Assembly: GCA_005656395.1 (NCBI GenBank)
Contig: SRSI01000068.1
Span: forward strand, 1-64,000
DNA: 64,000 bases
Direction of reading: 5' to 3'
Source of the DNA: Strongyloides papillosus
Lineage: Eukaryota > Nematoda > Chromadorea > Rhabditida > Strongyloididae
Shown here: piece by piece, positions 35,257-46,022 of the stretch
Layout: the number at the start of each line of letters is the position of its first letter
Numbering within the stretch: position 1 is the first letter of the stretch
Program-made: the position numbers and the translations under genes
Notes under the pieces: generated by a model
Seen by the model: the letters and a program-made list of their open reading frames with translations, nothing else
Told to the model about the DNA's origin: nothing
Databases searched by the model: none

Positions 35257-36801
35257 ATGTTTTCAAAAATATTATTACTTCTGTCTATTAAATTTTTATC
35301 AACATACGGCGATGGTACATATTCTGACCGTGATGATGGAACCATCTTTATCCAAGGACTTGTAGATGACAAGAGACAAACATTCCAAACTATCAACATG
35401 AAAGATCGACAAGAAAGACTTTCTGAGCCAATTGAAATCGGAAACTATAGATTTGAGCATTTACGTGTAATTGAGGCTGATATAGATTTAGCGCCAGAGG
35501 AAGCATCTACTATTCTATTCGAATTTAGAAATAATGTAAAAGAATCAGGTTTATCTTTTTCTATGCATTACCGTCAAAGATGTAGGTCTAAAAAAGATTT
35601 TGGATATATTTCTCCTGTTACGCCAATATGCAATTTCTTTGTTTGTGAAGCTGGTTTCTTCTACTCTGATCCCGTTATTAAAGGTAATGATATATACAAT
35701 GGAACAAAACCGATTGATTATGCTTTTTATCTTACCTATAAAAGTCCTTCAAATAATGGTTTTGTTATGTATAGAATACCATATAATGATTTTTGGTTCC
35801 CAATGACTTATATTCCATCAACAAATTGGGCTTCAGGAAATAAATTTGTTAAAAATATAATACCAGACTATGTTAAAGATACAGCAGTTGAACCAGTAAA
35901 TATAAAAAATTATTATAAAACTATAGCTTATGGACCAGTATGGCCAGTAGTAAATGGTGATCGTTCTTTTACAGCAACAACCTTGAATCAAAGAGAGACT
36001 GGACCTACCGATTTTAAATATGAATTAGTTAAAGATGATACTCTTACACCTATATTTGGAATGGAAATTGGTGAAAATCCCAAAGATTTAGATACTTGTA
36101 TAGATCAAAATGGTGAAAAAATGGATGATAGACCAGAAGCATCATATTTTATATATTATTATAATCCAACAATTGTCCATGATGGAAAACCTTTAATGAA
36201 AAAATATTCTATTGGTGATGAAATTCATCCTGGAGGTGCTTTATTATATTACAGAAAAAATTGTAAGGTTTTCGATGATTTTGGACCATATTCTGGACAA
36301 AAACATAAGTTTCCAAAATGCGTTAGGAAAATTAATGAAAACTACAAACTTCCAACTAGAACTAACCCACCGCCAGTTGAAGAAACTGTTAAAACCAATC
36401 CACCTCCAGTTGAAGAAACTGTTAAAACCGATCCACCTCCAGTTGAAAAGGATGTTGAAACCGAACCACATCCAATTGAAAAAGATCTTTTAATTAATCC
36501 AAAAGAAGGTGATGTTTTCAGCATTAATGAGATGTATCCAAAGAAAAAAAATGTTTTGATTGGATGTGCCAAAGATTTAGGCAAAATAGGAGACCTCCAG
36601 AAAGTTGATGTTGTTCATACAGAAGAAGATCCGGAGAATAATTCAGTATGTGAAGACAATGCAGATAATGAATTTGGTCAAAATAAATTATCTGTCAAAT
36701 TCATTAATGATTTTGCTAATAATACCCAAATTGTTTGTACTTATAAAACACCTTCTGGAGTTACATTTACCATTAAGAAAAATGTAGCATATAGAGAATA
36801 A
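35257..36801 (+). CDS. secreted proline-repeat glycoprotein, family-related
   Basis: The protein is 514 residues from the ATG at 35257 (three more from 35248), in one exon. Signal peptide about 1-18 (FSKILLLLSIKFLSTYG). The N-terminal module has ICNFFVCEAG, like TCNIFKCHIG of the gene at 1703-3850. Four tandem 11-residue units (TNPPPVEETVK and variants; 36361-36492) form a Pro/Glu linker. The C-terminal module ends VCTYKTPSGVTFTIKKNV, like GCIYRTPDRIFILTTTYV at the end of the gene at 59617-61128. There is no membrane segment, so it is probably secreted. The three intact proteins look like distant relatives sharing N- or C-terminal modules. Function is unknown. Confidence 0.8.
   Translation: MFSKILLLLSIKFLSTYGDGTYSDRDDGTIFIQGLVDDKRQTFQTINMKDRQERLSEPIEIGNYRFEHLRVIEADIDLAPEEASTILFEFRNNVKESGLSFSMHYRQRCRSKKDFGYISPVTPICNFFVCEAGFFYSDPVIKGNDIYNGTKPIDYAFYLTYKSPSNNGFVMYRIPYNDFWFPMTYIPSTNWASGNKFVKNIIPDYVKDTAVEPVNIKNYYKTIAYGPVWPVVNGDRSFTATTLNQRETGPTDFKYELVKDDTLTPIFGMEIGENPKDLDTCIDQNGEKMDDRPEASYFIYYYNPTIVHDGKPLMKKYSIGDEIHPGGALLYYRKNCKVFDDFGPYSGQKHKFPKCVRKINENYKLPTRTNPPPVEETVKTNPPPVEETVKTDPPPVEKDVETEPHPIEKDLLINPKEGDVFSINEMYPKKKNVLIGCAKDLGKIGDLQKVDVVHTEEDPENNSVCEDNADNEFGQNKLSVKFINDFANNTQIVCTYKTPSGVTFTIKKNVAYRE
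36361..36492 (+). repeat. 33-bp tandem repeat (four units) coding Pro-Glu linker
   Basis: The first two units encode TNPPPVEETVK exactly; the third and fourth are diverged (TDPPPVEKDVE, TEPHPIEKDL). The unit length is a multiple of three, so copy-number change would keep frame. Confidence 0.85.
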
Positions 36802-37221
36802 TTTTATTTTACTTATAAATAAAAATTACTACGTTTTAAATTTTGTTCATAATATCAATTGTAATGTTGATGTATCTGACCTATGAAATAGATGAAAATA
36901 CATCCTCACAGAGTACCAGATTCAATGAGAGTTATGTCATTTCCCCAATAAACTTTATACATCAACCTTCAAAAATAACTTTATATTCTCTTATTTAAAA
37001 TAAATTCTTTTTTAAAATTATTTTGTTGATCAGTTTCAATAAATTCCTCATTTCAACACATTATTAAATACGGTTTTTTCTTCAAATATATCATTCATAT
37101 AAGAAGAAGTTACAGTTGTTTGTGTAATTTTTATTATTTATAAATTTGATAAATGTAAGTGAACTTTGTTTCTTACATTTTATGTTATTCACTAATTTAG
37201 AAATACTACTCTGTTAATGTA
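36802..37221. other. intergenic
   Basis: Nothing coding. CACTAATTTAG at 37190-37200, upstream of the next ATG, is a possible trans-splice acceptor. Confidence 0.45.
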
Positions 37222-38679
37222 ATGGATAACGAGGGTACTATCGAAGATTTTAAATCAGGTGATTGGATATGTTTGGAATGTGGAACAAAAAATACGCGAA
37301 AAAGTGCTACATGTGACCGTTGTTCCCTTAAGATTACTACGAATTCAGTAATTCAAAAAAGTGGATCTTTTTTTGCGGGTAAAACAATTTCTGATACATT
37401 GATCATTAGAGGACTTCCAATATGTCCTGCGGTTACAAAAGAAAAAATTATTAAAGCTTTTGAAGAATTTAACACCAATATTATTGAAATATTTTTTGAA
37501 CAAAACGGTAATTTCTGTTTTATAAAATTGGAAAATAAAAAAGTTGCTGAGAACTTGATAAATTTAATTAGAAAACATGGATTATTTATTGACAATTATG
37601 GTATGACAGTTAATTACTCAAATATACCTATGAATGTGATTCACAAACTTGACTATCCAAAAAGAGTTCGTTATGTAATTAGCTATAAGAGTAGGAATAT
37701 GAAGAAAATTGCTATGAATTCAAATGCTAATAGGAAAATCGTAAATCCAATTGAGAAGGAAGAAAATTTATCTGTTGGTTCTCCAATCTCAACACCTTTT
37801 GGAGATTATTTTGTTTGTGAATTTCCTGATATTAAAACATTTGTAGGTCCTAATATAGATGGATATTATAGTGATCCTAAGACTGGATTTTGTTATGATC
37901 CCGAAAGAACACTTTTCTTCGATCCGTCTGAATTTGTTTGGAAATTTTGGAGTTTAAAATATCAGACATACATTGTCTACAGTGGTGGTGATAGATTTTT
38001 AAAGAGTTCTATGTACGAGGAAACTAGATCACATCGGGATTTTGATAAATCTAGACTTTCTAGTAAGGTAGAAAATTTAAATATAGGTGAGAATAGTAAT
38101 CGAGATAGCTTGGCATTCCACCAGAACAATGCAAGCTCACATCCAAAAATACATAATGACTGTGATAATAAAATGGAATCTAACGTTTCTTCAAGAAGAT
38201 CTCTTGAATCAAATTTACCAAGATACAGTCGTAAAACTTTACTAAAGGATACCAATAACACAAGAAGACTAAGTCAAAATATAACGGTAGAAGAACACTC
38301 TTCAAATTACAATAATCATCATCCACAAAACTGTAAATCAAGATCTCCATCTCCAATGGATATACCTTCCGATGATGATATTTCAAAGGAACACACCAAA
38401 GCCAATAATTTAACTGAAGACATTGAAAAAAGTATTGATGAGGGTAAATATGATTACCTTCTTCCGGACTTTTATGAATTCCTTCGTACGAATTTAAGTG
38501 TTCAAACATACGATGACCTTAGACAAAATAAATTCTACCGGGATCCTTTTATAATTAACTGGAATACTTCTACTTGTAACATTTGTGGTATACAATTTTT
38601 GAACAAGAGATTTTTAATTCGCCATATTCTTTATGATAATGTTCACAAAGATAATGTAAATAATATTGGGAATGAATGA
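37222..38679 (+). CDS. RBM5/RBM10-like RNA-binding protein lacking the G-patch
   Basis: The protein is 485 residues in one exon. Domains in order: RanBP2-type zinc finger (W15, C17-x2-C20, C31-x2-C34, N24); RNA-recognition motif (about 58-135, TLIIRGLP as RNP2, GNFCFIKLE as RNP1-like); OCRE domain (about 208-258, GYYSDPKTGFCYDPERTLFF); a Ser/Arg-rich disordered stretch with RSRSPSPM; and a C-terminal C2H2-like finger (CNICGIQF...H) near 452-475. This is the RBM5/6/10 order, in which OCRE contacts spliceosomal SmN/B tails. The first RRM and the C-terminal G-patch of that family are absent. It is a nuclear alternative-splicing regulator by family. It stands alone between unrelated secreted genes. 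Confidence 0.82.
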   Translation: MDNEGTIEDFKSGDWICLECGTKNTRKSATCDRCSLKITTNSVIQKSGSFFAGKTISDTLIIRGLPICPAVTKEKIIKAFEEFNTNIIEIFFEQNGNFCFIKLENKKVAENLINLIRKHGLFIDNYGMTVNYSNIPMNVIHKLDYPKRVRYVISYKSRNMKKIAMNSNANRKIVNPIEKEENLSVGSPISTPFGDYFVCEFPDIKTFVGPNIDGYYSDPKTGFCYDPERTLFFDPSEFVWKFWSLKYQTYIVYSGGDRFLKSSMYEETRSHRDFDKSRLSSKVENLNIGENSNRDSLAFHQNNASSHPKIHNDCDNKMESNVSSRRSLESNLPRYSRKTLLKDTNNTRRLSQNITVEEHSSNYNNHHPQNCKSRSPSPMDIPSDDDISKEHTKANNLTEDIEKSIDEGKYDYLLPDFYEFLRTNLSVQTYDDLRQNKFYRDPFIINWNTSTCNICGIQFLNKRFLIRHILYDNVHKDNVNNIGNE

Positions 38680-38979
38680 TTAAGTGTATTTTTAAATTTT
38701 TTAAACATTATTATTTACGGTGAATTAATAGATTTTCATTATAAAAGTGTCTAATTTTATATAATGTGAAGTTTGAACAATTTAAATGTTATCATGTGTC
38801 CTAAAATTCTATTTGAAAGGGTGAATTTCTTCGAAGACATTAGTTATCATAAGTTTTGATATTTTGAATGTAACGTTCTAATAAAGTTTCATATAAAATC
38901 AAATACCTTCTACTACGAATTAAATTCTTTAAACGTTACTTAAAATTAGAAAAATGCAAATTTTAACTATCATTAGAGT
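38680..38979. other. intergenic
   Basis: Three hundred bases with no gene. I looked for a G-patch exon for the preceding gene and saw none. Confidence 0.4.
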
Positions 38980-40602
38980 ATGAAAATTATATTAAAATCC
39001 TTACTTTTCAAAATTTTTATACTAGTTGTGTTGTTTGCAAATTTCTGCTATCTGAAGTTAATTCCAAATGATTTAGAATTAAATTATGAAAATATAAGTA
39101 TAGATAACTCTTTTGAAGACACTAACTCAGATAGAAGAGATAAAGAGATTCAGATAGTACAAGATGTTCAGAATGATCATCAAGAAACGGATAATTTATC
39201 TACAGTAGAAAATATTTTCAATACCTTTTTTGTTGATAATATAGATCCATGTGAAGATTTCAATACTTTTGTTTGTAAGAAGTGGAGAAAAAGCTATAAA
39301 GAAAATAAAATTATTAATAAAAAATATGATTTTAATGAATTTAAAGGTAATAAAATTTTTACTTTCATATATTGAATATTTTTATTAGAAAAGTTTCAAG
39401 AGGATCTTGCAAACAAATCCAAAATGATCAGAATGGTTAAACAGATGAACGATAACTGTGAAACAGTAGAGTATCGCAAAGAAACTTGCAAAAATGAAGT
39501 ATATAATTTTTCAATATATGCATATGTGTCACTATATATAAAATATTTAACTCTTGATAAAAATTAAAATCAAAGTATTTATATTCTTAATGAAATGATA
39601 AAGAGTATCACTAGAGAATATAAACTATTAATGGAAGACAAAGATTTTTTGGATAAAGGTACGAAAAAAAATTACCTTAAAAAACTTGAATATATGAAAC
39701 ATGATTTTGGTCATTTTGAAAATTTGGCTGACACACAACTTATGGAGAAATGCTATAGTTATTTTAATTTTTCAATCGACGATGGTGTTGACGGTATGCT
39801 GTATAATATTAAAAACTATGAATATTTTATTCCAAATCATTTAAGATGGAGATGTACTAGATATATTAAGTTTAAACAAAGTTACAACGAATTTGAATTT
39901 TTAAAATTAGTTGGTAATAGTGCACATTATTTTTTTCCAAAAAATACGTTTACCATTAATTTACCATTTCTAAATTATCCTTATTTTGATGTAAAATTTC
40001 CTATGGCTCTCAATTATGGTTCTATTGGTTTTATCATTGGACATGAAATAACACATGCTTTTGATAATGATGGAATAGAGATTGATTACAGTGGAAAAAA
40101 GAATCAAAGTATTATAAATGAGGATTCATTAAAAAATTACAATGAAAAAGCTGATTGTTTTGTACAACAGTATGGAAATGAAACAGACACAACTTCTGGA
40201 ATGAAAATAAATGGAAGAAGAACATTGGATGAAAATATGGCTGACAATGGGGGATTGAAAGTTGCTTACAGAGCTTTAATGAGACATCTCTATATTAAAG
40301 ATAGAGAAAATGAAGAAATTATGTATAAAAACTTAACAAGTGAACAATTATTTTTTATTAGCTATGGTATCACCCTCTGTGATAAAAATAATGACAAAGA
40401 AAATCAAATACTTGGTACCTCTGAAAAACATTACTTTACAACCAAAGATAAATTAAGTTTACTTCCGGTATTTAGTTCATATAGTCCTAATGACGTACGT
40501 CTTAAAGTAACATTATCCAATTATAAACCATTTGCAAAGGCATTTAATTGTAAAATTGGTACTAAAATGAATCCAAAAGATAAGTGTGAAGTTTGGAAAT
40601 AA
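38980..40602 (+). pseudogene. M13 peptidase gene 2, intact active site but one in-frame stop
   Basis: Exons 38980-39346 and 39389-40602, with a 42-nt intron (GTAATA...TATTAG). The spliced frame would be 526 residues with a single TAA at codon 182 (39565-39567). Both sides are in frame and homologous to the trio downstream. Signal-like N-terminus, CEDFNTFVC hallmark, HEITH at 341-345, DENMADNGG with the third-ligand Glu, and the C-terminal CEVW are all intact, with no other damage. The stop falls between LTLDKN and NQSIY, where the trio reads NQKFNLS. It is either a young pseudogene, a null allele in the sequenced stock, or an assembly error. Its last 90 nt and 3' flank are nearly identical to those of the trio. 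Confidence 0.8.
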
Positions 40603-41667
40603 AAAACTAAATACATTATATCTTTAGGTTACATAATAAAATACTAATCATCTTTTAAGTATGGTTATTAATTGTTCCTTTTAAAAAATAAAAATTTTTT
40701 ATAGATTTAAATAAATAAATAAATAATTTTTTTTTATAATGTTTCATGTTACGAGTAACGTACAATTTATTAGCATTCTGTATGCCATACAGAAGGTGAT
40801 TGTACCTATTCTGAAGGTTAGTTACATACATTTTTTATATGGAATGCAGTTTGTAACCGAGTTCCGTCATATTGGTAATTTGCGTAGATAGACACCGATT
40901 CAACAAAGCCTATTTCACTTTTTTACATGAAGACATTATAAATTTCTAGAATTATTTAATAACTGGAAATAATGGTAAAATGATCAATAATCTTCTTATG
41001 CTTATGTGTCTTCTAAATCAAAAATTTTTATTTATAAATCTTATGAATTTACATAAACTTTTCATGAATACTTTGAGCTAACTCTTTTAACAATTACCAA
41101 AAAAAAGACACTCATTTTCCATGTCGCTAAGAATTAATTCAGGATATCATTTAAATTTCTTTTACTTACTAAATCAGAATTTTTATACAAACTTAACGGA
41201 AAATAAAAAAAATATTTTATAACAATCAAAGAAAAAGCATTGGCACAGTGGATCAATTGAATCTGAATTTTAAATTCCTTAATATTCCATAAACTACCAA
41301 TCTATAAAACAAAGTTTTAATGATAAACTAAAATAATAATTAATTCGATGCTTAATTCCCTAAGAAGCTGTTTTTAACAGTAAATAAATTTTTTGTATTT
41401 TTTCCGAAAAGAATTAGGTATGTTTTATTTTAGAATTTTCTAATTTTATTTGATTTTACTGTTATAAAATTTCAAATAATTTTTCAAATTCTATTTTAAA
41501 TGGTAAATTCTTTTGAAAAAAAAATGATTTATCATAAACAAATTTTTCTATCTAAAAAATAATGTTACAATAAAGTTCATAAATAAATAACAAATATTTT
41601 TACATATGAATAAATATTCTAAATGAATATTTAAAAAGAAAAAAGTGTATTTTATTACTACTATACG
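40603..41667. repeat. intergenic spacer of the 2.7-kb array, copy 1
   Basis: About 1.06 kb, highly similar to 43300-44360 and 46023-47083. This copy is a little more diverged, for example CTGTATGCCATACAG at about 40773, where the others have CAGTATGCCAAACAG. It ends in TATTTAAAAAG, 40 nt before the next ATG. Confidence 0.85.
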
Positions 41668-43140
41668 ATGTTATTTTTTTTAAAAATTTTTACATTAATT
41701 GTAGTATTTGCAAATTTTTGTTATCTAAAATCACAACCAAATGATTTAGATTCATATGGCAAAGATTTAAGAATAGAAGACTCTTTTGAAAATAACGATT
41801 TAGAATTAAATGATAATAATGCCGTGAAAATCTTAAAAGATATCAAACTTCATAAATATGGAAATGATACATCAAACATATTAGCCAATTTCTTTTGGAA
41901 TATAAATTTTGATATACACCCATGTGATGACTTTTTTAATTTTACTTGTGAGAACTGGAATATAAAAGACAAAACAAATGAAATTACTAACAAGAAATAT
42001 GATTTTGATGAATTTATAGGTAATGAAATTTTTGTCTTCAAATATTTAATTTATTTTTCAGAAACTCATAAAGAAGACCTCATAAAAAAATCTAAAGCAA
42101 TCAAACTAATTAATGAAATGAATGAAAAATGTGTTAAATCGGATCTAGAGCATTTCAGAAATTTTTGCATAGAAGAAGTAACAAAATTTGGAACTTACGC
42201 ATTTGTATCACATTATATAAAACATTTAACTAGTAACCAAAAGTTTAATTTAAGTCTTGTTATTCTCCAAGAAATGGCAGATATTATCATTAATGAATAT
42301 AAGAAATTAGTAAAAGAAACAGATTCTTTGGATGAATTTAGTAAAATAACTTATATTGAAATTCTAGATAGTATAGAGAATGATATTGGTCATTTTGAAA
42401 ATTTGGCTGACATACAATTTATGGAGAAATGCTATAGTTATTCTAATTTTTCAATGAATGATAATGTTTTGGATATGGTGGAGGACATTTCAAATTATGA
42501 ATCTTTTATTCCAGATGGTAATAATGATTTAACAGATAGATGTACTAAATACATTAAGTATCAAAGAAGTTACAACAATGTTGAGCTTTCAACATTAACT
42601 GATGAAAGGGGTTATCATGATACACCATCAAAAAAATTTATTATTTATTTATCTTTCTTAAAACATCCCCATTTTGATCCAACTTTTCCTATGCCTATCA
42701 ATTTTGGTTCTGCTGGTTTTCTTATTAGCCGTAAATTAATACATCATGTGGACCGTATCTATAAGACTTACAGGAGTTGGCCACCCCTTGGACCATTTTT
42801 TGCACCATTTCGCGCACTATATTCACCACCACTTCCTCCACTATTAAAAACTTGGTATCCGGTAACAAGTAATACTAGAATAACTGAATGTTTTATACAA
42901 CAATATAATAAACAAACAGATAATAGAACAAAAAACAATGTTGATGGACGTCGAACATTGATAGAAAATTTAGCTGATAATGGTGGTATAAAACTTGCCC
43001 ATAGAGCTTTAATGAAATATCTTAAAGAAAAAAATATACTTAATGAAACGATAGAACATAATACAATGGAAAAATTATTTTTCATTGGTTATGGTAGTTA
43101 TTTCTGTGAAAGACATTTAGATATTCTCTTAGGTTTTTAA
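41668..43140 (+). CDS. M13 pseudo-peptidase, trio member 1, C-terminally truncated
   Basis: Exons 41668-42019 and 42062-43140. The 42-nt intron (GTAATG...TTTCAG) has no stop and is a multiple of three, so an unspliced reading adds 14 residues. The spliced protein is 476 residues. Signal peptide, CDDFFNFTC hallmark. HExxH reads RKLIH; the third ligand Glu (IENLADNGG) is kept. A short proline-rich segment replaces the region after the zinc helix. The frame stops at TTT TAA where trio member 3 has TAT AAA. This drops the final 53 residues, including the C-terminal cysteines and Trp, although that sequence is still present downstream to 43299. A truncated secreted product or a decaying gene are both possible. 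Confidence 0.75.
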   Translation: MLFFLKIFTLIVVFANFCYLKSQPNDLDSYGKDLRIEDSFENNDLELNDNNAVKILKDIKLHKYGNDTSNILANFFWNINFDIHPCDDFFNFTCENWNIKDKTNEITNKKYDFDEFIGNEIFVFKYLIYFSETHKEDLIKKSKAIKLINEMNEKCVKSDLEHFRNFCIEEVTKFGTYAFVSHYIKHLTSNQKFNLSLVILQEMADIIINEYKKLVKETDSLDEFSKITYIEILDSIENDIGHFENLADIQFMEKCYSYSNFSMNDNVLDMVEDISNYESFIPDGNNDLTDRCTKYIKYQRSYNNVELSTLTDERGYHDTPSKKFIIYLSFLKHPHFDPTFPMPINFGSAGFLISRKLIHHVDRIYKTYRSWPPLGPFFAPFRALYSPPLPPLLKTWYPVTSNTRITECFIQQYNKQTDNRTKNNVDGRRTLIENLADNGGIKLAHRALMKYLKEKNILNETIEHNTMEKLFFIGYGSYFCERHLDILLGF

Positions 43141-43299
43141 AAATACACTGATCATTTTTCACACTCAATTAATATGCATGCTCCTAGTAACATACGTCTT
43201 CAAACAACAATATCAAATTTTAAACCATTTGCAAAGGCATTTAATTGTAAAATTGGTACTAAAATGAATCCAAAAGATAAGTGTGAAGTTTGGAAATAA

Positions 43300-44360
43300 A
43301 AAACTAAATACATTATATCTTTAGGTTACATAATAAAATACTAATCATCTTTTAAGTATGGTTATTAATTGTTCCTTTTAAAAAATAAAAATTTTTTATA
43401 GATTTAAATAAATAAATAAATAATTTTTTTTATAATGTTTCATGTTACGAGTAACGTACAGTTTATTAGCATTCAGTATGCCAAACAGAAGGTGATTGTA
43501 CCTATTCTGAAAGTTAGTTACATACATTTTTTATATGGAATGCAGTTTGTAACCGAGTTCCGTCATATTGGTAATTTGCGTAGATAGGCATCGATTCAAC
43601 AAAGCCTATTTCACTTTTTTACGTGAAGACATTATAAATTTCTAGAATTATTTGATAACTAGATATAATGGTAAAATGATCAATAATCTTCTTATGCTTA
43701 TGTGTCTTCTAAATCAAAAATTTTTATTTATAAATCTTATGAATTCACATAAACTTTTCATGAATACTTTGAGCTAACTCTTTTAACAATTACCAAAAAA
43801 AACACTCATTTTCCATGTCGCTAAGACTTAATTCAGGATATCATTTAAATTTCTTTTACTTACTAAATCAGAATTTTTATACAAACTTAACGGAAAATAA
43901 AAAAAATATTTTATAACAATCAAAGAAAAAGCATTGGCACAGTGGATCAATTGAATCTGAATTTTAAATTCCTTAATTTTCCATAAACTACCAATCTATA
44001 AAACAAAGTTTTAATGATAAACTAAAATAATAATTAATTCGATGCTTAATTCGCTAAGAAGCTGTTTTTAATAGTAAATAAATTTTTTGTATTTTTTCCG
44101 AAAAGAATTAGGTATGTTTTATTTTAGAATTTTCTAATTTTATTTGATTTTACTGTTATAAAATTTCAAATAATTTTTCAAATTCTATTTTAAATGGTAA
44201 ATTCTTTTGAAAAAAAATGATTTATCATAAACAAATTTTTCTATTTAAAAAATAATGTTACAATAAAGTTCATAAATAAATAACAATTATTTTTACATAT
44301 GAATAAATATTCTAAATGAATATTTAAAAAGAAAAAAGTGTATTTTATTACTACTATACG
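43300..44360. repeat. intergenic spacer of the 2.7-kb array, copy 2
   Basis: Practically identical to 46023-47083 and close to 40603-41667. No gene inside. Confidence 0.88.
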
Positions 44361-45863
44361 ATGTTATTTTTTTTAAAAATTTTTACATTAATTGTAGTAT
44401 TTGTAAATTTTTGTTATCTAAAATCACAACCAAATGATTTAGATTTATATGGTAAAGATTTAAGAATAGAAGACTCTTTTGAAAATAACGATTTAGAATT
44501 AAATGATAATGATGCCGTGAAAATCTTAAAAGATATTCAACTTCATAAAGATGGAAATGATACATCAAACATATTAGGGAGTTTCCTTAAGAATATAAAT
44601 TTTGATGTACACCCATGTGATGATTTTTTTAATTTTACTTGTGGGAACTGGAATATAAAAGATGAAACAAATAAAATTGTTAATGACAAATATAATTTTG
44701 GTGAATTTAAAAGTAATGAAATTTTTGTCTTCAAATATTTAATTTATTTTTCAGAAACTCATAAAGAAGACCTCATAAAAAAATCTAAAGCAATCAAACT
44801 AATTAATGAAATGAATGAAAAATGTGTTAAATCGGATCTAGAGCATTTCAGAAATTTTTGCATAGAAGAAGTAACAAAATTTGGAACTTACGCATTTGTA
44901 TCACATTATATAAAACATTTAACTAGTAACCAAAAGTTTAATTTAAGTCTTGTTATTCTCCAAGAAATGGCAGATATTATCATTAATGAATATAAGAAAT
45001 TAGTAAAAGAAACAGATTCTTTGGATGAATTTAGTAAAATAACTTATATTGAAATTCTAGATAGTATAGAGAATGATATTGGTCATTTTGAAAATTTGGC
45101 TGACATACAATTTATGGAGAAATGCTATAGTTATTCTAATTTTTCAATGAATGATAATGTTTTGGATATGGTGGAGGACATTTCAAATTATGAATCTTTT
45201 ATTCCAGATGGTAATAATGATTTAACAGATAGATGTACTAAATACATTAAGTATCAAAGAAGTTACAACAATGTTGAGCTTTCAACATTAACTGATGAAA
45301 GGGGTTATCATGATACACCATCAAAAAAATTTATTATTTATTTATCTTTCTTAAAACATCCCCATTTTGATCCAACTTTTCCTATGCCTATCAATTTTGG
45401 TTCTGCTGGTTTTCTTATTAGCCGTAAATTAATACATCATGTGGACATTATCTATCAGAATTTCAGGAGATCGCTACTCCCTGAAGCATTTTTATCACAA
45501 TTTCTTGAATTATATTCATATTCACCACCACCTCCTCCAATATCTTCACCACCACTTCCTCCACTATTAAAAACTTGGTATCCGGTAACAAGTAATACTA
45601 GAATAACTGAATGTTTTATACAACAATATAATAAACAAACAGATAATAGAACAAAAAACAATGTTGATGGACGTCGAACATTGATAGAAAATTTAGCTGA
45701 TAATGGTGGTATAAAACTTGCCCATAGAGCTTTAATGAAATATCTTAAAGAAAAAAATATACTTAATGAAACGATAGAACATAATACAATGGAAAAATTA
45801 TTTTTCATTGGTTATGGTAGTTATTTCTGTGAAAGACATTTAGATATTCTCTTAGGTTTTTAA
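44361..45863 (+). CDS. M13 pseudo-peptidase, trio member 2, chimeric and truncated
   Basis: Exons 44361-44712 and 44755-45863, with the same 42-nt stopless intron. The spliced protein is 486 residues. HExxH reads RKLIH; IENLADNGG is kept. The segment after the zinc helix is longer than in member 1 and contains PPPPPISSPPLPP. It is identical to member 3 from the start through this segment. From about 45786 on it carries member 1's alleles: Thr in HNTMEK, and the TTT TAA stop at 45861-45863. This mosaic is what one unequal crossover between members 3 and 1 would leave. The last 53 family residues are again untranslated (to 46022). Confidence 0.77.
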   Translation: MLFFLKIFTLIVVFVNFCYLKSQPNDLDLYGKDLRIEDSFENNDLELNDNDAVKILKDIQLHKDGNDTSNILGSFLKNINFDVHPCDDFFNFTCGNWNIKDETNKIVNDKYNFGEFKSNEIFVFKYLIYFSETHKEDLIKKSKAIKLINEMNEKCVKSDLEHFRNFCIEEVTKFGTYAFVSHYIKHLTSNQKFNLSLVILQEMADIIINEYKKLVKETDSLDEFSKITYIEILDSIENDIGHFENLADIQFMEKCYSYSNFSMNDNVLDMVEDISNYESFIPDGNNDLTDRCTKYIKYQRSYNNVELSTLTDERGYHDTPSKKFIIYLSFLKHPHFDPTFPMPINFGSAGFLISRKLIHHVDIIYQNFRRSLLPEAFLSQFLELYSYSPPPPPISSPPLPPLLKTWYPVTSNTRITECFIQQYNKQTDNRTKNNVDGRRTLIENLADNGGIKLAHRALMKYLKEKNILNETIEHNTMEKLFFIGYGSYFCERHLDILLGF

Positions 45864-46022
45864 AAATACACTGATCATTTTTCACACTCAATTAATATGC
45901 ATGCTCCTAGTAACATACGTCTTCAAACAACAATATCAAATTTTAAACCATTTGCAAAGGCATTTAATTGTAAAATTGGTACTAAAATGAATCCAAAAGA
46001 TAAGTGTGAAGTTTGGAAATAA

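Noticed and set aside
40770..40925. Possible tRNA or structured RNA in the 2.7-kb spacer (CTGTATGCCATACAG, GATTCAAC)
   Set aside because: No cloverleaf could be formed, and the hairpin is broken in the other two spacer copies.
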